Origin: Candidatus Desulfatifera sulfidica
Lineage (GTDB): Bacteria; Desulfobacterota; Desulfobulbia; Desulfobulbales; Desulfocapsaceae
Assembly: GCA_014381505.1 (NCBI GenBank)
Contig: JACNLK010000032.1
Span: 1 to 56,631 of the forward strand
Direction: 5' to 3'
DNA length: 56,631 nucleotides
This document shows positions 15,695-25,080 of this stretch, piece by piece. The notes below the pieces were generated by a model, which had not been told where the DNA came from, searched no databases, and saw only the letters and a program-made list of their open reading frames with translations. A program made the position numbers and the translations under genes. Every line of letters begins with the position of its first letter. Within the stretch, counting starts at the first letter, position 1.

Positions 15695-16165
15695 ATGGCA
15701 AAGTCAAAAACCATAGTCAGTCGTTTTCGAGGGCGGTCCGAGCATGTGCTGGACGTCAAGGGACGATTGAATTTCCCCAGCCGGTTCAGAGAGGTCCTGC
15801 AACAGTACGAGTCCGAGCAGTTGATGGTCACCAGTTGGGGGAGTCATCTGCGTGCCTTTCCTGCAACTGAGTGGGAGACTCTAGAGGATAAGCTTCTGGC
15901 CAAAGGTCGCGAGCAACCCGGGTTGACCAGTTTTGTTCGACTGGTTGTCTCTGGAGTAACGCCTTGCCTCCCGGACAGGCAGGGCCGAATTTTGATGCCG
16001 CCAACCCTGCGCAGTGAGACCCGTATTGTCAAGGAAGTCGTGTTAACCGGTATGCTTGATTATGTGGAAATCTGGGACAAGGATGCCTGGCTGATCGAGA
16101 CCCAGGCGACTCGTGAAAACTTCGCTGATTACAATGAGAGTCTGGCCAAGCTTGGAATATTCTGA
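15695..16165 (+). CDS. mraZ: Transcriptional regulator MraZ
   Basis: A 156-residue protein with two SpoVT/AbrB-like half domains, each with the family DxxxR motif: LDVKGRLNFPSRF (about 20-32) and PDRQGRILMP (about 89-98). In other bacteria it forms ring oligomers that bind the GTGG repeats and repress the dcw cluster. An in-frame TGA lies 9 nt upstream, so the ATG at 15695 is the first possible start. It adds about 10 residues (MAKSKTIVSR) to the usual N terminus, and the purine-rich GAGAGAGG directly abuts the start codon. The stop overlaps the rsmH ATG (TGATG). Confidence 0.93.
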   Translation: MAKSKTIVSRFRGRSEHVLDVKGRLNFPSRFREVLQQYESEQLMVTSWGSHLRAFPATEWETLEDKLLAKGREQPGLTSFVRLVVSGVTPCLPDRQGRILMPPTLRSETRIVKEVVLTGMLDYVEIWDKDAWLIETQATRENFADYNESLAKLGIF

Positions 16166-17091
16166 TGGTAGACCAGCTACGGGCAGCAGATATTCATCGT
16201 TCGGTCCTCCTTGAAGAAACCATGAGCTATCTGGCCCCCAGCTCAGGCGGACTCTATGTGGATGGCACCATGGGAATGGGGGGGCACAGTGAGGCAATAC
16301 TCAAGCGTTCCACCCCTGACGGCCGCCTGATTGCCCTGGAATGGGACGAGGCAGCCATCGCCCTGAGCCAGGATCGCCTCCGTTCCTATGCTGATCGTTT
16401 GACTATTGTTCGCGAAAATTTTGCCAATCTGCCCACAGTGTTAAACGCGTTAGGGATCAGGCAGATTGATGGTTTGCTCATTGATATAGGCCTCTCGTCC
16501 CTCCAGTTGGATTGTGGTGGCAGAGGGTTCAGCTTTCAGCGGGATGAATTTCTTGATATGCGCATGGATCAGCGGCAGGAGAAGAGTGCGGCCGATTTGC
16601 TGGCTCATGCCCGTGAAGAAGAGTTGGCCGATATCTTTTATTACTATGGGGACGAAGAACAGTCCCGACCCATTGCCCGTGAAATAGTTCAGGCACGTAT
16701 GCAGACCCCGGTGACCACCAGTGGTCAATTGGCAGACATTGTTGCCCGGGCCATACCGAAGCGTTTTCACCCTAAAAAAATTCATGTCGCCACAAAGGTT
16801 TTTCAGGCCTTGCGGGTGGCGGTGAATCGTGAGCTGGAAAATCTGTCGTTGATTCTGGATGCAGCCGTTCCATTCTTACGACCCGGGGCCAGATTTTGTG
16901 TGATTTCGTTTCACAGTCTGGAGGATCGCATGGTCAAGCGGAAGTTTCGTGAACATTCAGAGTTGAAAGTTTTAACATCAAAACCTGTGATGGCAGGGGC
17001 TGATGAGTTGGAGCAGAATCCTCGCTCCCGAAGTGCCAAGTTGCGTGTTGCGGTCAGGAAAGGAGAGCCTGGTCAAAGAGAAGAGGTTTGA
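16165..17091 (+). CDS. rsmH: 16S rRNA m4C1402 methyltransferase RsmH (MraW)
   Basis: A 308-residue SAM-dependent enzyme that N4-methylates C1402 of 16S rRNA. HRSVLLEETMSYL, DGTMGMGGHSEAIL (SAM motif), GLLIDIGLSSLQLD, RGFSFQRDEFLDMRMD and the C-terminal CVISFHSLEDRMVKRKF are diagnostic. It has the conserved second position in the dcw cluster and overlaps mraZ by 1 nt. Confidence 0.96.
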   Translation: MVDQLRAADIHRSVLLEETMSYLAPSSGGLYVDGTMGMGGHSEAILKRSTPDGRLIALEWDEAAIALSQDRLRSYADRLTIVRENFANLPTVLNALGIRQIDGLLIDIGLSSLQLDCGGRGFSFQRDEFLDMRMDQRQEKSAADLLAHAREEELADIFYYYGDEEQSRPIAREIVQARMQTPVTTSGQLADIVARAIPKRFHPKKIHVATKVFQALRVAVNRELENLSLILDAAVPFLRPGARFCVISFHSLEDRMVKRKFREHSELKVLTSKPVMAGADELEQNPRSRSAKLRVAVRKGEPGQREEV

Positions 17092-17097
17092 GAGGAG

Positions 17098-17472
17098 ATG
17101 GTCATGTTAGCGAGTCATTTGTCACAGTCATTTGGGCGTCAGCAGGTAAACAGTCGGTTGAATCGATCGCAGGTTCGGCGGCAGAAAGGATTGGAGCTTG
17201 CAGGGGCGAAGCGGTTGTTGCAGCCCGTTGGTAAAATGTTACTGGTTCTTTGTCCGATCTGGCTGGCCTCCAATTTAATCCTCTCGTTTGCTGTAAATCA
17301 GTTGACTGATAATTTTACAGCCATGGAAACGGCGCGGCATGAGCTCAGGGATCAGAATATCGGGTTGCGGGCCCAAAAAGCGCAACTTTTTTCACCGAAT
17401 CAGGTTGGAGTCATGGCAGGAGAGAAATTGAATTTACACGTTCCCGCAGAAAATCAGGTTGCGCGGTTGTAA
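17098..17472 (+). CDS. ftsL: FtsL-like cell division protein
   Basis: A 124-residue single-pass membrane protein with a basic N terminus (about 1-45), a transmembrane helix (about 47-66, LLVLCPIWLASNLILSF) and a short periplasmic heptad-like segment containing ETARHELRDQN and LRAQKAQL. Position between rsmH and the ftsI-like gene, size and topology fit FtsL, which bridges FtsB/FtsQ and FtsWI and helps activate them. Sequence identity in this family is always low, so the call rests on context and topology. An ATG at 17104 is an alternative start. Confidence 0.78.
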   Translation: MVMLASHLSQSFGRQQVNSRLNRSQVRRQKGLELAGAKRLLQPVGKMLLVLCPIWLASNLILSFAVNQLTDNFTAMETARHELRDQNIGLRAQKAQLFSPNQVGVMAGEKLNLHVPAENQVARL

Positions 17473-17481
17473 TCACTATTC

Positions 17482-19389
17482 ATGTCTAAGCGTTCCCGTT
17501 TGCGAGTGAGCAGCAAAGGGACATTGAGGCGTATGCCGCTGTGTCTCCCTGTTGTTTTGATAGCCGCCATTTTGGCGGCTATTTTTGTTTTCCGTGATCA
17601 ACACTGGAAAGTGTTTGGCGATTGGTCACTCGTGAGCAGTGATGATGTCATATCTCGCGGTATCATTTACGATCGTAATTTTAGAGAACTTGCCAGAACT
17701 TCAGAGAGAGTCTCTGTCTATGCGCGACCACGGGATTTGAAAAACAGCAGTGCGACAGCCAGGAAACTCTCAATTGTCTTGGATCTGACAGAAGAAGACC
17801 TGCTGGGGAGTTTTAACCGTGACGACCATCAGGTCTGGTTGGCTGAGGATGTGAGTCAGACGCAGGAGGATGCAGTTGCAGATCTTGCTTTGCCGGGTAT
17901 TTTTCTGCATCAGAAACAGGTTCGTTATTATCCGGAGAAGGAAACGGCCGCGCATCTTCTTGGCTTTGCTGATAATGATACGGGGCTGGCAGGGGTGGAG
18001 TTGTTCTATGACCGGCTTCTCAGTCAGGGTCGGGTGCAACAGAGAGATATCCCGTTCATTGATCTGGGTGACCGGGGAAAGAGCTCAGGGCGGGGCCAGC
18101 ACCTGGTGCTGACCATTGATCTGAAGATTCAAAACCTCCTTGAGGAATATATTGCCCGTCTGGCAGAGGCAAATGATGGTGGGCGAATTTCGGCTGTGTT
18201 GATGGAGGCGGATTCCGGGGCATTGGTATCGGTTGTGCAATCACCCTCGTATAATCCGAATCACTTTTCTCAATATCAAAAAAAACATTTCAGTAATCTT
18301 TTTCTGTCCTCCACAAACCTGCCTGATTCCCTTCGTCGTTATTTTTATGAGACAGCCCTGAGTCGAGAATCTTTGCGGGACGGTTTTGCCATCCCCTGGA
18401 GTCTGGTTGCTGGTCATGTCGCGTTGGGTAGGCAATTGCGTTTCTGGGATCAGCTGGGGCTCAGTGGGTCGGTCATGGTGGATTTACCGCAGGATGAGGA
18501 TCTTGTGGCAGATTCTGTTTCCGGACAAAAACAGGGACGGGGGCCGTCGGATTATGCTATGGTTCCCGCTCTTGCCTCACCCGTTCAGGTTCTTCAGGCT
18601 CTCGGTAATTTGTTGAATGGCGGGCGGAGAGTTTATCCCCATGTTCTGGCCAGGGTTTTGGATGAGGGGAGCGCTCAGGAGTACTTTTACTCTCCGGTAT
18701 TTACTGAGCAGGAAGGTGATGTGGTTGTTGCACCCTTTGTCTCCAAAGAGGCGGGACGGTTATTGGCAAGTCAGGGAGGTATGGCCCCATTGGGGACGTC
18801 TCTGGTCAGCTTTGATGATCTGTCTTACCGTGATACGGAGACTGGCAATGAATATTTGCGGACAAAGATGATGGTTGGTCTGCTTCCTGTTGATGAACCG
18901 GAGTTGCTGTTTTTGCTGGTTGTTGAACAACCATATCTTGACCCCGTAACTCCCTCGGCCAAGGTCAGGCTTGATCCTGTTGAAAGTGCGTCCTCAATTG
19001 TTTCACCAATTCTGGTGCTGCAGCAGGTCAGAAAGCATCTGGCAGACGTTATGGGACGGGAGAAGGGGCTGGAGAGTAACTATCAACTGGAAAGTGTGGG
19101 TGAGCAGGCAACAGTTACCTTTGCTCCAGGTCTTGAAATCGTAAAGCAGCCCATGCCGGATTTGCGTGGTAAAAGTCTGCGTAGAGGATTGCGTCTGTTG
19201 CAGGATAAGCAGATTAAAGTGGTGCTTGAAGGAAGTGGGCGGATCGTTGGTCAGGAACCATCGCCTGGCACCATTCTCAAAGGTGGTGAAGTGGTTCGGT
19301 TGATTTTAGCCCGTGACCATTATTTGGAAGAGCCTGATTCAAGGTCCGATGTTATTGATCGTGATCTGACAGATGGCCGGGACAATTAG
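17482..19389 (+). CDS. FtsI/PBP3-like protein with degenerate transpeptidase domain and PASTA domain
   Basis: A 635-residue class B penicillin-binding protein homologue in the ftsI position. It has one transmembrane helix (about 21-37), a pedestal with SRGIIYDRNFRELA (about 58-71), RYYPEKETAAHLLGF and LTIDLKIQ, then QSPSYNPNHF (about 253-262) as in FtsI. The transpeptidase domain follows but is reduced: the EPGSxxK block and about 28 residues after PSYNPN are missing. SSN is replaced by PWSLVAGHVALG (about 305-316), and KTG by SYRDTETGN (about 448-456), although the flanking GRGPSDYAMVPA...LNGG and MMVGLLPVDEPELL segments still align. A PASTA domain (about 556-611, PMPDLRGKS...RLILA) ends the protein. 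The frame is intact, so it is a likely pseudoenzyme or scaffold and not a decayed gene. Confidence 0.85.
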   Translation: MSKRSRLRVSSKGTLRRMPLCLPVVLIAAILAAIFVFRDQHWKVFGDWSLVSSDDVISRGIIYDRNFRELARTSERVSVYARPRDLKNSSATARKLSIVLDLTEEDLLGSFNRDDHQVWLAEDVSQTQEDAVADLALPGIFLHQKQVRYYPEKETAAHLLGFADNDTGLAGVELFYDRLLSQGRVQQRDIPFIDLGDRGKSSGRGQHLVLTIDLKIQNLLEEYIARLAEANDGGRISAVLMEADSGALVSVVQSPSYNPNHFSQYQKKHFSNLFLSSTNLPDSLRRYFYETALSRESLRDGFAIPWSLVAGHVALGRQLRFWDQLGLSGSVMVDLPQDEDLVADSVSGQKQGRGPSDYAMVPALASPVQVLQALGNLLNGGRRVYPHVLARVLDEGSAQEYFYSPVFTEQEGDVVVAPFVSKEAGRLLASQGGMAPLGTSLVSFDDLSYRDTETGNEYLRTKMMVGLLPVDEPELLFLLVVEQPYLDPVTPSAKVRLDPVESASSIVSPILVLQQVRKHLADVMGREKGLESNYQLESVGEQATVTFAPGLEIVKQPMPDLRGKSLRRGLRLLQDKQIKVVLEGSGRIVGQEPSPGTILKGGEVVRLILARDHYLEEPDSRSDVIDRDLTDGRDN

Positions 19390-19402
19390 CCTCGGGTGTG
19401 AA

Positions 19403-22400
19403 ATGACTTGTGATAATAAAAACACTCAGAGTTCAGCGGATTCAGGGTCGTCAGCTTGTCCCGGGCGGAGGAATGCTGAGCTGTCTGGACCTGTATCTCT
19501 GGAACGTCTTTTATATGATATCCCTTGTCGGCTCCTTGTTCCGTGCGAAACTGGCCGGGTCATGATCCGCAATGTGACTGCTGATTCCCGTCTGGTTACA
19601 CCGGGTGCGCTGTTTGTGGCCATGGCAGGTGAGCGGAGCGATGGTCACCACTATCTTGATGATGTTTTTGAAGCTGGCTGTGCCGCTGTCCTTGTGGAAT
19701 CTGAGCGAATGTTTGAACTCGCTGATGTACCGCCTGATTGTTGTGTAATTGCCGTCTCCGATAGTTGTAAGGCCTACGCGCAGATTGCTGCTAATTATTA
19801 TGGTCAGCCGGCCCGTGAGATGTGTCTGGTCGGGATTACCGGGACAAATGGTAAAACGACGGTGAGTTATCTCCTGGAGTCCATTTTTGCGCAGGCTGGT
19901 CGGCGTGTGGGAGTCATTGGTACTGTTTCTTACCGTTACCGGGATGAGTCAGGAAGAGAGATTGAAACCCCGGCCCCATATACTACTCCGGAACCCTTGA
20001 TGCTTCAGAAGCTGTTGGCTGAAATGCATGATGCCGGGGTGGAAACTGTGGTTATGGAAGTTTCATCACATGCCCTGGCTCAACAGCGTCTTGGGGGGGT
20101 GCTTTTTGACGTTGTGGCATTTACGAATTTAAGTCGAGATCATCTGGATTATCATCTCGATATCGCAGATTATTTTTCCGCTAAACGTTTGCTGTTTACA
20201 AAGCACCTGAAAAAGGGTGGCTGGGGAGTGATTACTCGAAGTTCGCAGCCTGCAATAGAGGAGGAGGAGCGCGCACGAACTCTGCGTCAGGACGTGATTG
20301 ATGCTTGTGGTCGTGTCCTTGAGTGTGGTCGCAGAGGTGAAAGTGATATCTTTCCTCTTGCTGTGAGTTCAGGTGTTACGGCTACCACTGTCAAGTTGCA
20401 TGGGCCCTGGGAGAATGTGGTGCTGAAATCGCCCCTGGCAGGTGATTTCAATGTCAGTAATATTCAAACTGCTCTGGCTGTCGGGGAGGTTCTGGAGGTC
20501 AATGTTCAGTATATGGTTGAGGCGCTTGCAAAGTGCCAGGGAGCACCGGGACGACTTGAGCGGGTCGTGGTGCCGGAATTAATAAGGTGCAGGCGACCAG
20601 CAGTTTTTGTGGATTACGCTCATACTCCGGATGCCTTGGAGCAGGTTCTGTCCACCTTATCAGCCCTTCCTCATCGTCGAGTCGGGCTTGTCTTTGGCTG
20701 CGGCGGTGATCGCGATCGGGGAAAAAGGCCTTTGATGGGTGAGGCGGCCGCGCGATGGGCTGACTGGAGCATTGTTACAGACGATAATCCCCGATCAGAA
20801 GACCCGCAGGTTATTGTGGAGGAAATCAAGGTAGGAATTACGTCTGCAGGTATGAACGTGTCAGTGGAACAGAACTTTGACCCGCAAAGCAAAACGTGTC
20901 AGGTCATTCATGACCGGACTCGTGCCATTGCTACAGCGGTCAGTCTGGCTGGGCCTGAAGATCTTGTTCTCATTGCCGGTAAGGGGCATGAGCAGATGCA
21001 GATTACCCGGTCAGGGCGACGTTATTTTGACGACAGGGAGCAGGTCAGGGATGCCCTTCTGGCCTGGACACCGGAGCTCATTCAACGGGCGACCAATGGT
21101 GTTTTAGTGGGTGAGACAGTCTCGCGCCCGCTTGGTCCTGTGACCACGGACAGCCGGAATCTGCAGCCCCATGCAATTTTTGTTGCCCTGGTAGGGGATC
21201 GTTTTGATGGCCATGATTTTCTCGAACAGGTCGTGGAACAGGGCGCGGGGTGTCTGGTGATCAACCGTAACCATCAGAATCCTCCAGTTGGGCGTCCCTG
21301 TGTTCTGGTCGATGATACTCAACAGGCCCTGGGGGATCTGGCAGGTTTTCGGAGACGCCTCTTTCAAGATCGGCGCGTGCCCGTCGTTGGCATCACCGGT
21401 AGTTGCGGCAAGACCAGTGTCAAGGAGATGGTTGCGGCGATCTTTGAGCGCCACTGGTTGCGGACAGGCGAGGGGGCACCCTCAGCAGTTCTGAAAACTC
21501 AAGGGAATTTCAACAACCTGATCGGGCTTCCCCTTTCATTGTTACCAGTACATTCCGGTCATCGGGCTGTGATTCTGGAGATGGGGATGAATCGGCCAGG
21601 TGAAATCAGTCGCCTGGCTGAGATCGCTGCGCCAGACATAGCCTGCATCACAAATATCCATGCCGCCCACCTTGAAGGGTTGGGGAGTATTGAAAATGTT
21701 GCCTTGGCAAAAGAAGAGCTTTTTGCCGCCAGTGGTCCCGAAACTATTCTGGTGGTTAATTATGATGATCCACGAGTGCGGATGTGTGGTGAAAAATACC
21801 TGCAAAAAAAGATTTCTTATGCTGTAACTGAGGCAGGATTGCGGTATAATCCACTGATTTCAGCATTTGATGTCCGTGGTGCTGGTCCTGGGCGGCTTGA
21901 TTTTACTCTGCAGGTTTCAGGGGAAAAACGCCCGGTCTCTTTGTCTGTTCCGGGAATCCATAATGTTTCTAATGCGATAGCTGCTGCGGCCATTGCCCGT
22001 GCGGCTGGGGTCTGTATTGATGAGATTGTCGCTGGACTGGAAGATTTTGATTCCGTCGACAAACGCATGCAGCTTTTACGCGGTCGTTTCGGTTTGACCT
22101 TGATGAATGATTGCTATAACGCTAATCCTGCTTCCATGGCTGCGGCCCTGGCAACCTTGGCTGAAGAAGATGCCGTGATGCGGCTGGCTGTACTTGGCGA
22201 TATGCTGGAAATGGGTGCGGCAAGCGTTGAAAGTCATCAGGATCTCGGTAGGCAGGCGGTTGAGCTGGGTTTGGATTATCTGGTCCTGGTGGGGCAATTT
22301 GCCCATGAAACATCGGCCGGGGCAATGGCCGCCGGTATGCCCGCTGATCGTATTCTGGTTGCCGCTGACCATGATCAGATTGTGGTCTGGCTGAAGGATC

Positions 22401-22510
22401 TTGCATTTCAAGGCATCCTGGCTAAAGGTGCCTGGCTCCTGATTAAGGGATCTAGAGGCATGAAACTTGAGCGCCTGGTGGCACAGCTGCTCTTTGAGTC
22501 TGAAGATTGA
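19403..22510 (+). CDS. MurE-MurF fusion: UDP-MurNAc-tripeptide synthetase and D-Ala-D-Ala adding enzyme
   Basis: One frame of about 1035 residues encodes both ligases. The MurE half (about 35-555) has TADSR, ITGTNGKTTVSYLL, EVSSHALAQQRL and DDNPRSEDP; the DNPR motif indicates meso-diaminopimelate as the amino acid added. The MurF half (about 555-1035) has TTDSR, ITGSCGKTSVKEM, GNFNNLIGLP and NDCYNANPASM, and adds D-Ala-D-Ala. Each half is full length, and the join reads through RRYFDDREQVRDALLAWTPEL without a linker. An ATG at 19373, overlapping the ftsI-like gene, is an alternative start. In most bacteria these are separate adjacent genes; fusions are known in a few lineages. Confidence 0.93.
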   Translation: MTCDNKNTQSSADSGSSACPGRRNAELSGPVSLERLLYDIPCRLLVPCETGRVMIRNVTADSRLVTPGALFVAMAGERSDGHHYLDDVFEAGCAAVLVESERMFELADVPPDCCVIAVSDSCKAYAQIAANYYGQPAREMCLVGITGTNGKTTVSYLLESIFAQAGRRVGVIGTVSYRYRDESGREIETPAPYTTPEPLMLQKLLAEMHDAGVETVVMEVSSHALAQQRLGGVLFDVVAFTNLSRDHLDYHLDIADYFSAKRLLFTKHLKKGGWGVITRSSQPAIEEEERARTLRQDVIDACGRVLECGRRGESDIFPLAVSSGVTATTVKLHGPWENVVLKSPLAGDFNVSNIQTALAVGEVLEVNVQYMVEALAKCQGAPGRLERVVVPELIRCRRPAVFVDYAHTPDALEQVLSTLSALPHRRVGLVFGCGGDRDRGKRPLMGEAAARWADWSIVTDDNPRSEDPQVIVEEIKVGITSAGMNVSVEQNFDPQSKTCQVIHDRTRAIATAVSLAGPEDLVLIAGKGHEQMQITRSGRRYFDDREQVRDALLAWTPELIQRATNGVLVGETVSRPLGPVTTDSRNLQPHAIFVALVGDRFDGHDFLEQVVEQGAGCLVINRNHQNPPVGRPCVLVDDTQQALGDLAGFRRRLFQDRRVPVVGITGSCGKTSVKEMVAAIFERHWLRTGEGAPSAVLKTQGNFNNLIGLPLSLLPVHSGHRAVILEMGMNRPGEISRLAEIAAPDIACITNIHAAHLEGLGSIENVALAKEELFAASGPETILVVNYDDPRVRMCGEKYLQKKISYAVTEAGLRYNPLISAFDVRGAGPGRLDFTLQVSGEKRPVSLSVPGIHNVSNAIAAAAIARAAGVCIDEIVAGLEDFDSVDKRMQLLRGRFGLTLMNDCYNANPASMAAALATLAEEDAVMRLAVLGDMLEMGAASVESHQDLGRQAVELGLDYLVLVGQFAHETSAGAMAAGMPADRILVAADHDQIVVWLKDLAFQGILAKGAWLLIKGSRGMKLERLVAQLLFESED

Positions 22511-22594
22511 ACAAAACCTGAGTTATCAAAGTACCCTGGAAATATCGCCTTGTGCGTTCTCATAACCTGTGACCCTTTACCCTGTGGCTAGCCC

Positions 22595-23674
22595 ATGCTG
22601 TATCATCTCCTGTATCCCCTGCATACCAGTTTCAGCGGCTTTAATGTTTTTCGCTATATTACGATCCGTTCCATTGGCGGTGCGGTCACCGCATTCCTGA
22701 TCATGCTCATCCTGGGGCCTGTGTTGATTCGGCTTCTTCGGCGTTATCAGATTGGGCAGGTGGTTCGGGATGACGGTCCCGAGACTCATCTGGCCAAGCA
22801 GGGTGTGCCCACCATGGGCGGACTGCTTATCCTCTTTGCTGTACTCTCAGGTACCTTGTTGTGGGCCCGGTTGGATAATCCTCTGGTCTGGCTCATGTCT
22901 TTTGTCATTCTCTTTTTTGGCATGATCGGGGCGGTTGATGATTCTCGAAAAATCCTTAAAAAGAACAGTGATGGGCTGAGCGCGCGAGGCAAGGTTTTAC
23001 TCCAGGTTGCCGGTGCTTCAGTGGTTGGCTTCTTTGTCTGGCTCTATCCCGGATTTGACGGTCACCTCAGTATTCCTTTTTTGAAGGATATCCGGCCTGA
23101 TTTGGGCTGGTTTTATGTTGTGTTTGCCATTCTGGTTATCGTTGGCTCTTCCAATGCCGTGAATCTCACTGATGGCCTTGATGGCCTTGCCACAGGACCT
23201 GTGATTGTCTCGGCCTCGGTGTACCTGGTGTTTGCCTATCTGGCTGGACATGCGGTGCTGGCCGAGTATCTCCAGATCCCCTATGTCAAAGATGCTGGCG
23301 AACTGGCCGTATTCTGTGGAGCACTGGTTGGCGCCTGCCTTGGATTTCTCTGGTTTAATGCCTACCCGGCCCAGGTCTTTATGGGCGATGTGGGTTCTCT
23401 GGCCTTGGGAGGAGCCTTGGGGGCAGTGGCGATTATTATCAAACAGGAGATTTTACTGGCCATAGTTGGCGGTGTCTTTGTCATGGAAGCCCTGTCCGTG
23501 ATCATCCAGGTCGGTTATTTTAAGTACAGTAAGGGCAAACGGTTTTTTCTGATGGCTCCATTTCACCATCATTTTGAGAAGAAAGGCTGGCATGAGACCA
23601 AGGTTGTGGTTCGTTTCTGGATTGTCTCTATTATCCTTGGCTTTGTTGCCATTGCCACTCTGAAACTGCGCTGA
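22595..23674 (+). CDS. mraY: Phospho-N-acetylmuramoyl-pentapeptide transferase
   Basis: A 359-residue, ten-helix membrane enzyme that transfers phospho-MurNAc-pentapeptide to undecaprenyl phosphate, giving lipid I. Signatures are [13 protein letters not shown] near the N terminus, [22 protein letters not shown] with the catalytic acids, [13 protein letters not shown], and the C-terminal [12 protein letters not shown]. The N terminus MLYHLLYPL is usual. No clear Shine-Dalgarno precedes the ATG. It overlaps murD by 1 nt. Confidence 0.96.
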   Translation: MLYHLLYPLHTSFSGFNVFRYITIRSIGGAVTAFLIMLILGPVLIRLLRRYQIGQVVRDDGPETHLAKQGVPTMGGLLILFAVLSGTLLWARLDNPLVWLMSFVILFFGMIGAVDDSRKILKKNSDGLSARGKVLLQVAGASVVGFFVWLYPGFDGHLSIPFLKDIRPDLGWFYVVFAILVIVGSSNAVNLTDGLDGLATGPVIVSASVYLVFAYLAGHAVLAEYLQIPYVKDAGELAVFCGALVGACLGFLWFNAYPAQVFMGDVGSLALGGALGAVAIIIKQEILLAIVGGVFVMEALSVIIQVGYFKYSKGKRFFLMAPFHHHFEKKGWHETKVVVRFWIVSIILGFVAIATLKLR

Positions 23675-25080
23675 TGACTGTTGACCTAAAAAACATACAG
23701 CCGAAGACTGTAGCGGTTATTGGCCTGGGAGTATCAGGCCGTGGTGCGGTCAGATACTTTTCCCGTCTTGGATCTCGCGTGTTGGTGTCGGACAGTAGGG
23801 CTCCACAGGACGTAGCAGCGGATGAGTTGGCTTTTCTGACTGAATATGGAGTTGAAACAGAATTTGCAGGACACGATCTGACGTTTCTTGCTCAGGCTGA
23901 TCTGGTGATTGTCAGTCCGGGCGTTCCCTTTCATTTGCCAGTTCTGAATGAACTGCGTGGGCGTGGAATCCCTGTGCTTGGAGAACTTGCGGTGGTCACC
24001 CCCCTGATTACCGTGCCCATTGTTGCAATTACCGGCACCAACGGGAAGACCACAGTCACCGAACTGATCACTGCGCTGTTGCAAACCGCGGGCCGGAAAG
24101 TGTTTGTTGGTGGTAATATCGGCCGTTCACTTTTTGATTATCTTGTGGATGAAGAGCAGGCGGATTGCCTGGTTCTTGAGGTCTCCAGTTTTCAGTTGGA
24201 GGCGGCGGGGAGCTTTTGTCCGCGAGTGGCTCTGTTGCTGAATATCACCCCGGATCACCTGGATCGTCATGGCGACATGGCAGGTTATATGGCGGCCAAG
24301 ATGCAAATTTTTGCCCATCAGAAGGATGGTGATGTGGCAATTGTTTCCGCTGATGATGCTCGTTGTCGGCAGTTGCTGACTCAGATACAGACAGCTGATC
24401 TGCAATTGTTCGGTCACGGGAGTGATTGTATGGCTTACGTTGCAGAGAATGATGTGGTCCATATTGGTGGTGAGAATCAGGAGGATTATCAACTCTCCGG
24501 AACTCGCCTGGCGGGGAAGACCGGACTTTTGAATATGTCCGCTGCCATTCTGGCTGCTCGAAGCCTCGGGTGTGAACCGGCCGACATTCGTCGGGGATTG
24601 GCGGCTTTTGCCCCCGGTGCCCATCGGCTTGCCCGCGTGGCTGAGGTGAATGGGGTGGTCTATTATGACGATTCCAAGGCCACCAATACAGGAGCCGTGC
24701 TGGCGGCTCTGGATAATTTCTCTTCAGGGGTGATTCTCATCGCCGGGGGACGGGATAAAGGAGATGATTACACTTTGTTGCAACCGGCAATGTCAGGCAA
24801 GGTGCGTTTACTCATCCTGATTGGCGAGGCTGCCGGGCAAATTTTTGCAGCTGTTGGTGGTCAGGTGGAAACCAAGTTTGCCGATTCCATGCAACAGGCC
24901 GTCAAGTTTGCCGCAGAACTGGCACAGGCCGGTGATACAGTTCTGCTTTCACCGGCCTGTGCCAGTTTTGATATGTACGACAGCTATGCTCATCGTGGTC
25001 GAGCTTTTCAGGATGCGGTGAAAGAGGTGGCCGGCTACCGGACAGAATCTGTATTGGCTGTTGCAGCAGGAGCGAAATGA
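23674..25080 (+). CDS. murD: UDP-N-acetylmuramoyl-L-alanine--D-glutamate ligase
   Basis: A 468-residue Mur ligase adding D-glutamate to UDP-MurNAc-L-Ala in the cytoplasm. VIGLGVSGRGAVRYF forms the N-terminal nucleotide fold, ITGTNGKTTVTELI the ATP loop, LEVSSFQLE and ITPDHLDRHG the central motifs, and DDSKATNTGAV and SPACASFDMY the C-terminal substrate site. Its stop lies within the start of murG, so no ftsW fits between the two genes. Confidence 0.96.
   Translation: MTVDLKNIQPKTVAVIGLGVSGRGAVRYFSRLGSRVLVSDSRAPQDVAADELAFLTEYGVETEFAGHDLTFLAQADLVIVSPGVPFHLPVLNELRGRGIPVLGELAVVTPLITVPIVAITGTNGKTTVTELITALLQTAGRKVFVGGNIGRSLFDYLVDEEQADCLVLEVSSFQLEAAGSFCPRVALLLNITPDHLDRHGDMAGYMAAKMQIFAHQKDGDVAIVSADDARCRQLLTQIQTADLQLFGHGSDCMAYVAENDVVHIGGENQEDYQLSGTRLAGKTGLLNMSAAILAARSLGCEPADIRRGLAAFAPGAHRLARVAEVNGVVYYDDSKATNTGAVLAALDNFSSGVILIAGGRDKGDDYTLLQPAMSGKVRLLILIGEAAGQIFAAVGGQVETKFADSMQQAVKFAAELAQAGDTVLLSPACASFDMYDSYAHRGRAFQDAVKEVAGYRTESVLAVAAGAK

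Noticed and set aside
17482-19389. The ftsI-like gene as a pseudogene
   Set aside because: The frame is intact over 635 codons, with its N-terminal helix and PASTA domain and tight spacing to its neighbours.
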